The notes beneath the pieces were generated by a model that saw only the letters and a program-made list of their open reading frames with translations, made no database searches and was not told the DNA's origin. Of a stretch of 64,000 nucleotides of DNA, positions 17,405-27,012 are shown in pieces (position 1 is the stretch's first letter; every line of letters begins with the position of its first letter). This DNA is from Gallionella sp. (lineage in GTDB: Bacteria > Pseudomonadota > Gammaproteobacteria > Burkholderiales > Gallionellaceae), in NCBI GenBank assembly GCA_030682375.1, contig JAUXOL010000013.1:186001-250000 (forward strand), in the 5' to 3' direction. Made by a program: the position numbers and the translations under genes.

Positions 17405-19651
17405 CTACCTGACGCAATCCACGAAGTAGCGTTTCACTCCGTTCACTTCTTCCGCGACCAGGCCGTGAATATCGGTCTCGAAGCCCGGCAGGGTCTGGCT
17501 GAAGTCGCGCGCGAACTTGAGGTAATCGACAATGGTCTTGTTGAATATCTCGCCCGGGATCAGCAGCGGAATGCCGGGCGGATAAGGCGTCAGCAGCACC
17601 GCGGTGATGCGGCCTTCGAGCTGATCGATTTCGACACGATCGATCTCGTCGTGCGCCATCTTCGCAAATGCATCCGACGGCTTCATCGCTGGTTGCATGT
17701 CAGACAGATACATCTCGGTGGTCATGCGCGCGACGTTGTGGGTCTTGTAGGCATCATGGATCTGCTGACACAGATCGCGCAAACCGACGCGCTCGTAACG
17801 CGGATACTTCGCGGCGAATTCCGGCAGGATGCGCCAGATCGGCGCGTTCTTGTCATAGTCATCCTTGAACTGCTGCAGCGCGGTGAGTAGCGTGTTCCAG
17901 CGGCCCTTGGTGATGCCGATGGTGAACATGATAAAGAACGAATACAGGCCGCACTTCTCGACGATCACGCCGTGCTCGGACAGGTATTTGGTCACCATGG
18001 ACGCGGGGATACCGCTGTCGGCGAAGTCGCCGTCCACATCCAGCCCCGGCGTGATGATGGTCGCCTTGATCGGGTCGAGCATGTTGAAGCCGGAGGCCAA
18101 GCTGCCGAAACCGTGCCACTTGTCGGTGGCCTTCAGCACCCAGTCCTCGCGCGAACCCACGCCCTCTTCGGCGATAACATCCGGCCCCCATACCTTGAAC
18201 CACCAGTCCGCGCCGAACTCCTCGTCCACCTTCTTCATCGCGCGACGGAAGTCCATCGCCTCGGCGATGCTCTCCTCCACCAGCGCGGTGCCGCCCGGCG
18301 GCTCCATCATCGCCGCGGCGACGTCGCACGAGGCGATGATGGCGTACTGCGGGCTGGTCGAGGTGTGCATCAGATAGGCTTCGTTGAAGATGTGCCTGTT
18401 CAGTTGGCGGCTTTGCGGCTCGCGCACCAGGATCTGCGAAGCCTGCGACAGGCCGGCCAGCAATTTGTGGGTGGATTGAGTCGCGAAGATCATCGATTCA
18501 TTCGCGCGCGGCCTGTCCTTGCCGATCGCATGCATGTCCTTGTAGAAATCGTGGAACGCCGCGTGCGGCAACCATGCCTCGTCGAAATGCAGCGTGTCGA
18601 TGCGGCCGTCCAGCATCTCCTTCAGCATCTCGACGTTGTATACCACGCCGTCGTAAGTGCTCTGGGTGATGGTCAGGATGCGCGGCTTCTTGCTCTTGTC
18701 CTTGATGAACGGGTTCGCGTCGATCTTGCGCTGTATGCTCGCCGGATCGAACTCGGATTTCGGGATCGGGCCGATGATGCCGTAGTGGTTGCGCGTCGGC
18801 GTCAGGAACACCGGCACCGCGCCGGTCATCATGATGGAGTGCAGAATAGACTTGTGGCAGTTGCGATCCACCACGACGATGTCGTCCGGGGCGACGGTCG
18901 AGTGCCACACGATCTTGTTCGACGTCGATGTGCCGTTGGTCACGAAGAACAGATGGTCGGCATTGAAGATGCGTGCCGCGTTGCGCTCCGAGGCCGCGAC
19001 CGGCCCTGTGTGATCCAGCAACTGGCCCAGTTCGTCCACCGCGTTGCACACGTCGGCACGCAACATGTTCTCGCCGAAGAACTGGTGGAACATCTGCCCC
19101 ACCGGCGATTTCAGAAACGCCACGCCGCCGGAGTGACCAGGACAATGCCAGGAATAGGAGCCGTCCTGCGCGTAATCGAGCAGCGCGCGGAAGAACGGCG
19201 GCGCCAGCGAATCCAGATAGGACTTCGCCTCGCGGATGATGTGACGCGCGACGAATTCCGGCGTGTCCTCGTGCATGTGGATGAAGCCATGCAGCTCGCG
19301 CAAGATGTCGTTCGGGATGTGGCGCGAAGTGCGCGTCTCGCCGTACAGATAGATCGGGATATCGGCGTTCTTGAAGCGTATCTCCTCGACGAAGGCGCGC
19401 AGCGATTTCAGCGCAACCTCGGTCTCTTCCTTGCTGCCCGCGCCGAACTCCTCATCGTCGATCGACAGCAGGAACGCCGAGGCGCGGCTCTGCTGCTGCG
19501 CAAACGAAGTCAGATCACCGTAGCTGGTGACGCCCAGCACCTCCATGCCCTCCTTCTCTATCGCCGCGGCCAGCGCGCGTATGCCGAGGCCGCTCGCATT
19601 CTCGGAACGGAAGTCTTCGTCGATGATGACGATGGGGAAGCGAAATTTCAT
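17405..19651 (-). CDS. Arginine/lysine/ornithine decarboxylase (AdiA/LdcC-type)
   Basis: This 748-aa PLP enzyme has the size and three-part build of the inducible basic amino-acid decarboxylases. There is an N-terminal receiver-like wing domain (FPIVIIDEDFRSENASGLG), the PLP domain with SWHCPGHSGGVAF, HFDEAWLPHAAFH and the Schiff-base lysine in ATQSTHKLLAGLSQAS, and the C-terminal domain with TPYPPGIPLLIPGE. It removes CO2 from Arg, Lys or Orn, and which one cannot be decided here. I placed the start at 19651 because AGGAG is 8 nt upstream; an ATG two codons earlier is too close to it. Confidence 0.92.
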   Translation of the reverse strand: MKFRFPIVIIDEDFRSENASGLGIRALAAAIEKEGMEVLGVTSYGDLTSFAQQQSRASAFLLSIDDEEFGAGSKEETEVALKSLRAFVEEIRFKNADIPIYLYGETRTSRHIPNDILRELHGFIHMHEDTPEFVARHIIREAKSYLDSLAPPFFRALLDYAQDGSYSWHCPGHSGGVAFLKSPVGQMFHQFFGENMLRADVCNAVDELGQLLDHTGPVAASERNAARIFNADHLFFVTNGTSTSNKIVWHSTVAPDDIVVVDRNCHKSILHSIMMTGAVPVFLTPTRNHYGIIGPIPKSEFDPASIQRKIDANPFIKDKSKKPRILTITQSTYDGVVYNVEMLKEMLDGRIDTLHFDEAWLPHAAFHDFYKDMHAIGKDRPRANESMIFATQSTHKLLAGLSQASQILVREPQSRQLNRHIFNEAYLMHTSTSPQYAIIASCDVAAAMMEPPGGTALVEESIAEAMDFRRAMKKVDEEFGADWWFKVWGPDVIAEEGVGSREDWVLKATDKWHGFGSLASGFNMLDPIKATIITPGLDVDGDFADSGIPASMVTKYLSEHGVIVEKCGLYSFFIMFTIGITKGRWNTLLTALQQFKDDYDKNAPIWRILPEFAAKYPRYERVGLRDLCQQIHDAYKTHNVARMTTEMYLSDMQPAMKPSDAFAKMAHDEIDRVEIDQLEGRITAVLLTPYPPGIPLLIPGEIFNKTIVDYLKFARDFSQTLPGFETDIHGLVAEEVNGVKRYFVDCVR

Positions 19652-19742
19652 TGTCATAACTCCTGATGGAGATCAAATATTGGCGCGGATTGTCGCAGAT
19701 TTCGAAGGTGGCGTGGCCCGTATTGGGGCAGCCGGAAGGGGA

Positions 19743-19964
19743 TCAGTCCTGAGGCGGAAAGGAGCTTTCCAGCGACGCGACCAGTTCGGCCAGCACCGCG
19801 CGGAACTGCTGCTCGTCGCAGCCCATCAGCACGGCGTCCTCCAGCGCATCCTGGCAGACCTGGCGGATCTCGGCCATGTTCTCCTGCATCACCTTGTTCT
19901 TCTCGATGCAGGCGATGACGTCGCCCGTCGGCGAGCGCCAGACTGTGCCGGGCTTGTGCGGCAT
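19743..19964 (-). CDS. Conserved small protein downstream of dcd
   Basis: This 73-aa protein ([20 protein letters not shown] onwards) has a helical Glu/Gln-rich rest (KNKVMQENMAEIRQVCQDAL) and no signal or membrane segment. Its ATG overlaps the dcd stop (TGATG), so translation is probably coupled. I do not recognise a domain. The coupling suggests a link to nucleotide metabolism or only to shared expression. Confidence 0.65.
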   Translation of the reverse strand: MPHKPGTVWRSPTGDVIACIEKNKVMQENMAEIRQVCQDALEDAVLMGCDEQQFRAVLAELVASLESSFPPQD

Positions 19965-20530
19965 CAGGTCTTGGGCAGTGTCACGCCGACCTGCCCCTGA
20001 TACTTGCCGCCGCGATCCTTGTAGGAGGTCTCGCAGACTTCGTCCGACTCGAAGAACAACACCTGGGCCACGCCCTCGTTCGCGTAGATCTTTGCGGGCA
20101 ACGGCGTGGTGTTGGAGAACTCCAGCGTCACGTAGCCTTCCCACTCCGGCTCGAACGGCGTGACGTTGACGATGATGCCGCAGCGCGCGTAGGTGCTCTT
20201 GCCGAGACAGATGGTCAGCACGCTGCGCGGGATCTTGAAGTATTCGACGGTGCGCGCCAGCGCGAACGAATTCGGCGGGATGATGCAGTAGTCGGCTTCC
20301 ACATTGACGAAAGAATTCGGATCGAAGTTCTTGGGATCGACGATGGTGCTGTTGATGTTGGTGAACAGCTTGAATTCGCGGGCACAGCGGATGTCGTAAC
20401 CGTAGCTGGAGGTGCCATAGGACACGATTTTGTGCCCGTTCGCTTCCTTGACCTGATTCGGCTCGAACGGCGAAATCATGCCGTGCTGCTCGGCCATGCG
20501 GCGTATCCACTTGTCTGACTTGATGCTCAT
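19964..20530 (-). CDS. dcd: dCTP deaminase
   Basis: This 188-aa protein matches Dcd (E. coli 193 aa), which deaminates dCTP to dUTP, the precursor of dUMP for ThyA. Seen are [40 protein letters not shown], the active-site [20 protein letters not shown], and [20 protein letters not shown]. It is followed by an overlapping 73-aa gene. Confidence 0.97.
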   Translation of the reverse strand: MSIKSDKWIRRMAEQHGMISPFEPNQVKEANGHKIVSYGTSSYGYDIRCAREFKLFTNINSTIVDPKNFDPNSFVNVEADYCIIPPNSFALARTVEYFKIPRSVLTICLGKSTYARCGIIVNVTPFEPEWEGYVTLEFSNTTPLPAKIYANEGVAQVLFFESDEVCETSYKDRGGKYQGQVGVTLPKT

Positions 20531-20589
20531 CGTGCGTCCTTGAGGGGTTTGTGCGGGCGCGATTTTACCCCATAAACCCCGCTTGTCAG

Positions 20590-20811
20590 TCAGTCCGGCT
20601 CCGGATTCGGCTCGCGCACCTGGTTCAGCAGGTCTTCGGCATGCAACTCGTTGTCGGCAAATATCATTTTGACGACATACGACGCATCGCCGGAATTTTC
20701 GACTCGCAACTGCTTGACGCGCGCCGCGGCGTCGCGATAAGAGGCAGGCTCTTCCAGCTTTTCCAGCATCCGGATAGGACGCTCGGTGATGCGATAGATG
20801 AAATAGGGCAT
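20590..20811 (-). CDS. Conserved small cytoplasmic protein
   Basis: This 73-aa protein reads [20 protein letters not shown], then [16 protein letters not shown] and [20 protein letters not shown]. The alpha/beta pattern without hydrophobic helices suggests a small soluble domain. I recognise it only as a conserved hypothetical of betaproteobacteria. It lies 59 bp upstream of dcd on the same strand. Confidence 0.65.
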   Translation of the reverse strand: MPYFIYRITERPIRMLEKLEEPASYRDAAARVKQLRVENSGDASYVVKMIFADNELHAEDLLNQVREPNPEPD

Positions 20812-20847
20812 ATGGGCTCGTTTGTCTGTCGTCCGGGCGCGCGCTGG

Positions 20848-21321
20848 CTATGCGCCGGGACGTTTCATGAAATTGATGACGCTGGAACCGGGGGCGGCCC
20901 TGCTCTCGCAGCTGCCTTCCCCGACGCCGGCATAGTGTTCGGCCTCGTGCAGCATGTTGATGACGTCCACGTAGTGCTTCTGCTTCGCCATCGCCAGCGC
21001 GGTGTAACCGCCCTCGTTCTTCGCCAGCACGTCCGCGCCGGCGTTCAACAAGGTTGCGACGACTTCGGCCTCGCCGTAGCCGGCCGCCAGCATCAGCGGC
21101 CGCACCCCGTAGCCGATCGATACCTCCATGTTTGCCCCGGCGGCTATCAGCGCCTGCACCACATCGGCAAAACCGCGTTTCTGGTCGGCGTTATAGACCG
21201 CATGGGCCAGCGCGGGCCAGCCGCGTTCGTCGACCGCGTTGACGTCGGCGCCTGCCGAGATCAACACCTGAACCGCCCCCAGGTCGCCAGCCTTCGCCGC
21301 CGCTATCAGCTCGTTGGACAT
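20848..21321 (-). CDS. Ankyrin-repeat protein
   Basis: This 157-aa protein consists of about four ankyrin repeats, recognisable from [58 protein letters not shown] and the intervening [18 protein letters not shown] and GYTALAMA turns. There is no signal peptide. Ankyrin proteins mediate protein-protein contacts; the partner is unknown. It sits 17 bp downstream of the periplasmic-protein gene at 21339-22235 in the same orientation, at the tail of the cysG/dsr direction. Confidence 0.85.
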   Translation of the reverse strand: MSNELIAAAKAGDLGAVQVLISAGADVNAVDERGWPALAHAVYNADQKRGFADVVQALIAAGANMEVSIGYGVRPLMLAAGYGEAEVVATLLNAGADVLAKNEGGYTALAMAKQKHYVDVINMLHEAEHYAGVGEGSCESRAAPGSSVINFMKRPGA

Positions 21322-21338
21322 ATCGATTCCTGTCTGGA

Positions 21339-22235
21339 TTATTTCTTGACTGTCTTCATCAACGCGAGACGGATCGCCTCGGGCGTCTTCATGATGTTCA
21401 TGAAGCTGTTGCTGCCCATCATGCTAAGGTCGGGGAAGTTGATCGCGATGCGGAAACGGGCGTACAGCGCATACACCTTGTTGTCCGAGACCAGCACCTC
21501 GTAGGGCAGGTGCGCGGTGGACTTGAGGTCGCGGAAATCGATCTCCTTCATGACGAACTGGTCGTCCATGTACTTGCCGTCGCCGCTGCCCTTCAGCGCG
21601 ACGCCGAACACGCTCTCCTTCTTGCCCGGCACATCGACGCGATAGACTTTGGACACGCCGTTACCGTTCTTCGCGAGCTTCGCATCGACGGCTTGGACTG
21701 CCTCTTCGTAGCTGCCGTATTCGGCCAGCTCGCTGGGTTCGTCGAAATATTCCATGCCTATGGTGTAGTGGTACTTGCGCACAGACTTGGCGCTCTGGCC
21801 TTTCGCACCGAACTCCTCAACCTTGCCCAGCGCCTTCTCCAGTGCAGCCGCCACGCCGGAAAGGTCGCCCTTCATGCGGTAGGCATGCGACATGTAGACC
21901 GGATTGGTGTAGCTGACCTGCACCTGCCCTGCTGCTTCGGTGACCGACACGCGCTGCACCGCGCCGTAGCCGCCGAACTCGGAGGCCGCCGCGTTCTTCT
22001 TCAATTCGTCGCTGGTGACAACGATGATGTTCGCACCCGCATAGGGCGCGTATTCGCCAACCACGGTGAAGCCTGCGCCGGACAGCGCGCTCTTCGCCTG
22101 TGCCGATTTCTCGACCACCGTCCCCGCGCCTTTCGAACCCAGCACGAACGGTTTCAGCAGTGTATCGGCGGCTTGCGCACCAGTCGTTGCGAACATCAGC
22201 AATGCGGACAACAACATACTCTTGAATCTCATCAT
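21339..22235 (-). CDS. Periplasmic protein of unknown function (DUF302-like repeats)
   Basis: This 298-aa protein has a signal peptide (FKSMLLSALLMFATTGAQAA). The mature part, with SALSGAGFTVVGEYAPYAGA and SEFGGYGAVQRVSVTEAAGQ and then TNPVYMSHAYRM, recalls DUF302 domains, and a second half (YHYTIGMEYFDEPSELAEYG, SKVYRVDVPGKKE) may be a related repeat. It has no cysteines or heme motifs. It follows cysG at the end of the dsr direction, so a role in periplasmic sulfur metabolism is a guess from context. Confidence 0.6.
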   Translation of the reverse strand: MMRFKSMLLSALLMFATTGAQAADTLLKPFVLGSKGAGTVVEKSAQAKSALSGAGFTVVGEYAPYAGANIIVVTSDELKKNAAASEFGGYGAVQRVSVTEAAGQVQVSYTNPVYMSHAYRMKGDLSGVAAALEKALGKVEEFGAKGQSAKSVRKYHYTIGMEYFDEPSELAEYGSYEEAVQAVDAKLAKNGNGVSKVYRVDVPGKKESVFGVALKGSGDGKYMDDQFVMKEIDFRDLKSTAHLPYEVLVSDNKVYALYARFRIAINFPDLSMMGSNSFMNIMKTPEAIRLALMKTVKK

Positions 22236-22275
22236 GCCTCTCCTTACGTTGGGTTGGACTACACGAAAATACGGT

Positions 22276-23655
22276 TCAGGAATTCTGCGGATGGAACCAG
22301 GCCAGCTTCTCGCGCAGCGTGACCACGCCGCCTACGATGATCAGCGTCGGCGCTTGCGGCTGTTCGCGCTCGGCGATGGCCGGCAGCGTTGCCAGCGTAC
22401 CGGTGATGACGCGCTGGGTGGGCTGCGTGCCGTGCTGCACGATGGCGATGGGCGTCGTCTCGGGCAAACCGTGTTCGATCAGCTTGGCGCACAGCGTGTC
22501 CAGCCCGTGCAGCCCCATGTACACCACGACTGTCTGCTTGGGGCGCGCGAGCGCATCCCAGTCCAGATTCATCGTGCCGTCCTTCAGGTGGCCGGTGACG
22601 AACACGCAGGACTGCGCATAATCGCGGTGCGTCAGCGGAATGCCCGCATAGGACGCCACGCCGGATGCCGCGGTGATGCCGGGCACGACCTGGAAGGCGA
22701 TGCCTTCGGCCGCGAGCGTCTCGATCTCCTCGCCGCCGCGACCGAAGATGAACGGGTCGCCGCCCTTGAGGCGCAGCACTCGCTTGCCTTCTTTCGCGAG
22801 GCGCACCAGCAGTTCATTGATCTCCTCCTGGGGCAGCGTGTGGTCGTTGCGCTTCTTCCCGACATAGATGCGTTCCGCATCGCGGCGCGTCATATCTACG
22901 ATGGGCTTGGAGACCAAGGCGTCGTACACCACGACGTCGGCCTTCTGCATCAGGCGTAGCGCACGGAAGGTCAGCAGATCGGGATCGCCGGGGCCTGCGC
23001 CGACGAGGTAGACCTCGCCGCGCTGGATGTTGTCCTCGTTCGCGAGCATCTGCTCCAGCATCGCCTCGGCACTCGCCTCGTCGCCTGTCAGCACCTTCTC
23101 GGCGACCACGCCCTCAAAGGCGTTCTCCCAGAATATGCGGCGTTTCTCGGGGTTCGTGACGCGTTGCTTGACGATGTTGCGGAAACGTTCGGCGAACGCG
23201 GCCAGGCGACTGTAGTTCTGCGGGATCACCGTCTCCAGCTTGCCGCGCATAATGCGCGTCAGCACCGGCGATGCGCCGCCGCTGGAGAACGCCACCATCA
23301 GCGGCGAACGGTCGAGGATGGCCGGCATGATGAAGCTGCACAGCTCGGGATCGTCCACGACGTTCACCGGGATGTTGCGCGCCTGCGCCAGCTCGGAAAC
23401 CTGCTTGTTCACTTCGCGGTCGTTAGTCGCGGCGATCACCAGCATCACGCCGTCCAGATGCGACGAATCGAAACGCGCGACGACAGCCTCGACGTTCGCG
23501 TGCGCCTTCAGGTCTTCGTCGATTTCGGGCGCGACTACGCGCACCTTCGCACCGGCTTCAAGCAACACGCCCGCCTTGCGCGCGCCGACAGAACCGCCGC
23601 CGACCACGAGGCAGAGCTTGTTTTTTACATTAGCAAAAATCGGTAGAAAATCCAT
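22276..23655 (-). CDS. cysG: Siroheme synthase CysG
   Basis: This 459-aa fusion carries precorrin-2 dehydrogenase/ferrochelatase at the N-terminus ([36 protein letters not shown]) and uroporphyrinogen-III methyltransferase at the C-terminus ([56 protein letters not shown]). It makes siroheme, the cofactor of DsrAB, and its place beside the dsr operon fits. An upstream in-frame TTG two codons earlier is possible, but the ATG at 23655 is preferred. Confidence 0.96.
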   Translation of the reverse strand: MDFLPIFANVKNKLCLVVGGGSVGARKAGVLLEAGAKVRVVAPEIDEDLKAHANVEAVVARFDSSHLDGVMLVIAATNDREVNKQVSELAQARNIPVNVVDDPELCSFIMPAILDRSPLMVAFSSGGASPVLTRIMRGKLETVIPQNYSRLAAFAERFRNIVKQRVTNPEKRRIFWENAFEGVVAEKVLTGDEASAEAMLEQMLANEDNIQRGEVYLVGAGPGDPDLLTFRALRLMQKADVVVYDALVSKPIVDMTRRDAERIYVGKKRNDHTLPQEEINELLVRLAKEGKRVLRLKGGDPFIFGRGGEEIETLAAEGIAFQVVPGITAASGVASYAGIPLTHRDYAQSCVFVTGHLKDGTMNLDWDALARPKQTVVVYMGLHGLDTLCAKLIEHGLPETTPIAIVQHGTQPTQRVITGTLATLPAIAEREQPQAPTLIIVGGVVTLREKLAWFHPQNS

Positions 23656-23768
23656 GTTCAATGCTCTCGTCAGGTCGGATTGGCCTAGCGATAACCAATG
23701 ACTTGGCTGTCGTTGTTGGACAGCTTAGTCAGATGGCTATGCAAAACAACCCGACGTTTATCGGTGGA

Positions 23769-23799
23769 GTCGGGTTACGGCCTGATGGCCTAACCCGAC
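23769..23799. repeat. REP-like hairpin between cysG and the DUF4202 gene
   Basis: GTCGGGTTA and TAACCCGAC arms enclose cggcctgatggcc, itself partly palindromic (GGCC-TGAT-GGCC). The flank GACCTAC and a related degenerate stretch at about 23671-23702 (ggtcggattggcctagcga) resemble the GTCGGGTTACGGCC-type intergenic repeats common in betaproteobacteria. It fills most of the 154-bp gap and may separate dsr from cysG transcription. Confidence 0.65.
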
Positions 23800-23809
23800 C
23801 TACATGGCC

Positions 23810-24412
23810 TTACCCTTGTATCGACTTAAGGATCAGCGGCACCAGCGCTTCCGGCAGCTTGATCTTGCCGGCCAGCGCAAATTCATGCGCACGCTCCGAC
23901 ATCTTGTCCCAGGTCTTCTTGATGATAAGTATCCACTTCGCCTCGTCGTAGTCCGACTTCTGCGCGGCGAATCCCAGCATGTAATGCTCGATGAACACCA
24001 GATCGACGACGTCTTCCATCAGCTGCGTCTCTGGATTGGTCTTCAGTTCCTTCTTGCCGACGATGGTCTTCACACGATCTACCATTTCGTCGTCGTAGCC
24101 AACCTGCTTCATCAATGCACCCGCAGTCTCCGCATGGAATTTATACAAATTGGTGCGCCACAGCATGTAGCCCTTCTTGTCCATCGGATAGTCGCTGCGC
24201 GGGCTCTTCCAGCGCTGGATGTGCTGCGCACGGCAGGCCAGCTTGACTGCCTCGGATGCCTCGGGCGCGTAGCGCTCCTGCATCTCGGTCATGCGCTGTG
24301 CGTAGAGCAGTTCCTTGGGATATTCCTTGCCGTCCGCGACTTCCTTGTTCGGATCTTCGGCGTTGGCCTTATCGAATGCCGCGATAGCGGCCTGGTACAA
24401 ACTGTTGGTCAT
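23810..24412 (-). CDS. DUF4202 domain protein in dsr operon
   Basis: This 200-aa soluble protein belongs to the DUF4202 family as I recognise it. It starts YQAAIAAFDKANAEDPNKEV, has LLYAQRMTEMQERYAPEASE, a histidine-containing core (CRAQHIQRWKSPRSDYPMDK; LYKFHAETAGALMKQVGYDD) and DVVDLVFIEHYMLGF. The spaced His/Glu/Asp residues recall HD-type all-helical metalloproteins, which is inference. Its ATG overlaps the dsrN stop by 4 nt, so it is part of the dsr operon, in the place where other organisms carry dsrR. Role unknown. Confidence 0.75.
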   Translation of the reverse strand: MTNSLYQAAIAAFDKANAEDPNKEVADGKEYPKELLYAQRMTEMQERYAPEASEAVKLACRAQHIQRWKSPRSDYPMDKKGYMLWRTNLYKFHAETAGALMKQVGYDDEMVDRVKTIVGKKELKTNPETQLMEDVVDLVFIEHYMLGFAAQKSDYDEAKWILIIKKTWDKMSERAHEFALAGKIKLPEALVPLILKSIQG

Positions 24413-25812
24413 AATGCTTTCTCGGTGATTGAGGTGGGTGCCTGTTGTTCCTTGCACCGACGGACGAAGGCGACGAAGCGGGTAGCCCAGTAGCAGCTGC
24501 CGATGGTGCGCAGATGGGTGTACGACGCCAGCAGGTTGTTGACGATCAATCCGTCGCGCTCCCCGTCGATGCCGTAACCGCGCTCGACATGGTAAGCGAA
24601 GCGGGTGTCCATGGGTAGGTTCTCCAGGCTGGAGTAATGGAACTCGTGTGCCTTGATCTGTTTGGCCGGAACATCCGGCCGCGGCCAAGGATGAGCCTCG
24701 TCTTCCTTGAGATGCACATAGCCGCGACCGATGGGTTTGGCGTGCATCTTCACGTCGCCGGGGATCGCGCCGACCATCTCGTAACTGCGCCCTTCGTAGG
24801 CGATGCCGCGCGACAGATACATCAGCCCGCCACATTCCGCATAGGCCGGCATGCCGCTGGCTATCGCCTGCCTGATCTGCGAGCGCAGACTGACGTTAGC
24901 TTCCAGCTCGGCGGCACAGGTCTCGGGGAAACCACCGCCGATATACAATCCGTCGACTTCCGGCAAGTGCGCGTCGCGCAGTGCATCGAACGGTACCAGC
25001 TCCGCGCCTGCAGCTTCCAGTGCATCGAGGTCGTCCGCGTAATAGAAACCGAAGGAACGGTCGCGTGCGATGGCTATCTTCACCTTCTCGCCGCAGGGCA
25101 TAGGCAACACCTCGGCAGTGCGCGGCGCAGGCAAAGGTTCCTTCTTCGATAGCGCCAGCAACTTGTCGAGATCGACCTGCTCCGCAATGGCTTCGCCGAT
25201 CTGTTTGATCTTCGAAGTCGCGACATGGGATTCGTTGCTGGGCATCAGCCCGAGATGGCGTTCGACGATGGAAAGGCGCTCGTCGTGATGGATCGCTCCG
25301 ACCACCGGCACGTCGGTGTAATGCTCGATCACCGCACGCAGCTTGGATTCGTGGCGCGAGCCGCCGAGATTGTTCAGGATCACCCCGGCGATATTGATAT
25401 CGCGGTCAAACGCCTGGTAACCGAGGATCAGCGGTGCGATGCCGCGCGTCATGCCGCGCGCATCGATCACCAGCATCACCGGCAGGTCGAGCAGCTTGGC
25501 CAGCGCGGCGTTACTGTTGCTGCCGTCCAGCGCGAGGCCATCGTACAAGCCCTTGTTGCCTTCGACCAGGCTCACCTCGGAGGCATGGCGCGCGAAGGTG
25601 GCGACGATGTCGTCGTCCTCCATCAGGTACAGATCCAGATTGCGGCAGGGACGCCCGGCCGCTTGGCCCAGCCACATCGGATCGATGTAGTCCGGACCTT
25701 TCTTGAACGGTTGCACCGCATGGCCGCGCGCCGCCAGCGCGGCGCACAGGCCGATGCTGACCATGGTTTTCCCGGAGGATTTATGTGCTGCCGAAATCAG
25801 CATACGGTTCAT
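24409..25812 (-). CDS. dsrN: DsrN, siroheme amidase (cobyrinate a,c-diamide synthase family)
   Basis: This 467-aa protein is of the CobB/CbiA family. It has an N-terminal P-loop dethiobiotin-synthase-like ATP domain (LISAAHKSSGKTMVSIGLC; FKKGPDYIDPMWLG; LVEGNKGLYDGL) and a C-terminal class I glutamine amidotransferase domain (GLYIGGGFPETCAAELEANV; PAYAECGGLMYLSRG with the active Cys). In sulfur oxidisers DsrN is thought to amidate siroheme to the siroheme amide used by DsrAB. It follows dsrP directly. Confidence 0.93.
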   Translation of the reverse strand: MNRMLISAAHKSSGKTMVSIGLCAALAARGHAVQPFKKGPDYIDPMWLGQAAGRPCRNLDLYLMEDDDIVATFARHASEVSLVEGNKGLYDGLALDGSNSNAALAKLLDLPVMLVIDARGMTRGIAPLILGYQAFDRDINIAGVILNNLGGSRHESKLRAVIEHYTDVPVVGAIHHDERLSIVERHLGLMPSNESHVATSKIKQIGEAIAEQVDLDKLLALSKKEPLPAPRTAEVLPMPCGEKVKIAIARDRSFGFYYADDLDALEAAGAELVPFDALRDAHLPEVDGLYIGGGFPETCAAELEANVSLRSQIRQAIASGMPAYAECGGLMYLSRGIAYEGRSYEMVGAIPGDVKMHAKPIGRGYVHLKEDEAHPWPRPDVPAKQIKAHEFHYSSLENLPMDTRFAYHVERGYGIDGERDGLIVNNLLASYTHLRTIGSCYWATRFVAFVRRCKEQQAPTSITEKAL

Positions 25813-25830
25813 GGCAGCCTTCCGAAGGAT

Positions 25831-27012
25831 TTAGTCGGCGATGTACGGCTTGTCCTGCGGCATGAAATTCAGCACGCGCACGCTGACTGTGGTGATGATG
25901 AAAGCGATCGCCAGCCCGCCGAAGCCCAACAGTAACTCGTACAGCGAAGGCTGGTAATCCGCGATCTGCCCATCGCCAAAGCTGCTGCTGACATCAAAGC
26001 CGGGAAACAGGTTCAGCGGGAAGGCCTGGCCACCGATGATGAACACATACAGCAGCGCGAAGCCGCCGAGGATCACCAGCAGCGAAGCCGCCATCACGCA
26101 ACGCTCCTTGCCCAGCCCCGGCAGGTAGATCAATGCCAGCGGCAGCAGGTTGCCGAGCACGACATAGCCCCACCAGAACAGGTTCGGATAGATGCCGCCG
26201 TCGCGCAGGATGAAATGCTCGAATGCGGATTGATGCGCGAAATACAGGTTGGTCAGGTGGTAAGTGGCGACCATGTACAGCGAACCGAGCAGGAACACGC
26301 CGAGCAGGTTCTTCTTGCGCCGCAGGATATCGGGGTTAAGCGACTTCTCGTTCCATGCGTAGATCACCGTCTGCACCATATGGAACACCGCCAGCCCCCA
26401 TGCGAACGACAGCACGATGAACATCGGGGGCAGAATGGCCGAGCCGTATGCCTGGCGCGCGGTCAGGAACGCGAAGATCAGGCCGGTACCGGTGGTCAGC
26501 ACAAAGCGCCAAACGAAGACGGCCAGACCGGCAGCCTTGTTGTACGGATTCATGCGCCGCTCCATCATCGTCCACAGGTAGACGATCACCAGCGAGAACA
26601 TGCCGGAGTACAGCACCACGTTCCACGCAAACACCGACGTGATGTTGTAGTTGGTCGCGGCGACGATGATGCGGTCCGGACGACCGAGGTCCAGCATCAG
26701 CACCGTCAGACCGCCCGCGAGCATCGCGATGGACAGCAGGCTGGCCAGCGGCGCACGGGCCTTGTACACGGCTTTGCCGAACACCGAGCCGATGGACGCG
26801 ACGTTCAGCACGCCGGACGCGGCGACGATCAGGAAGATCGCGAACACATGCGGAATGCCCCAGACAATCTGGTTGTTCATCCCGGAGATGATGTGGCCGT
26901 GATGCTCCATCATATGCACGGCATACATCCCGGCGGCGGCGACCAGACCGCCCGCGGCCAGCAACACCCAGTACAGGTGATTCTTGAAATACATCGGAGG
27001 ATGGCTGCTCAT
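25831..27012 (-). CDS. dsrP: DsrP, NrfD-like membrane subunit of DsrMKJOP
   Basis: This 393-aa integral membrane protein has about ten helices, of the NrfD/PsrC type. It exchanges electrons with quinone and passes them within the DsrMKJOP complex. Examples of helices are HLYWVLLAAGGLVAAAGMYA, LASLLSIAMLAGGLTVLML, and VMAASLLVILGGFALLYVFI. It starts immediately at the end of dsrO with no gap. Order and neighbours (dsrJ-dsrO-dsrP-dsrN) are those of Allochromatium. Confidence 0.94.
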   Translation of the reverse strand: MSSHPPMYFKNHLYWVLLAAGGLVAAAGMYAVHMMEHHGHIISGMNNQIVWGIPHVFAIFLIVAASGVLNVASIGSVFGKAVYKARAPLASLLSIAMLAGGLTVLMLDLGRPDRIIVAATNYNITSVFAWNVVLYSGMFSLVIVYLWTMMERRMNPYNKAAGLAVFVWRFVLTTGTGLIFAFLTARQAYGSAILPPMFIVLSFAWGLAVFHMVQTVIYAWNEKSLNPDILRRKKNLLGVFLLGSLYMVATYHLTNLYFAHQSAFEHFILRDGGIYPNLFWWGYVVLGNLLPLALIYLPGLGKERCVMAASLLVILGGFALLYVFIIGGQAFPLNLFPGFDVSSSFGDGQIADYQPSLYELLLGFGGLAIAFIITTVSVRVLNFMPQDKPYIAD

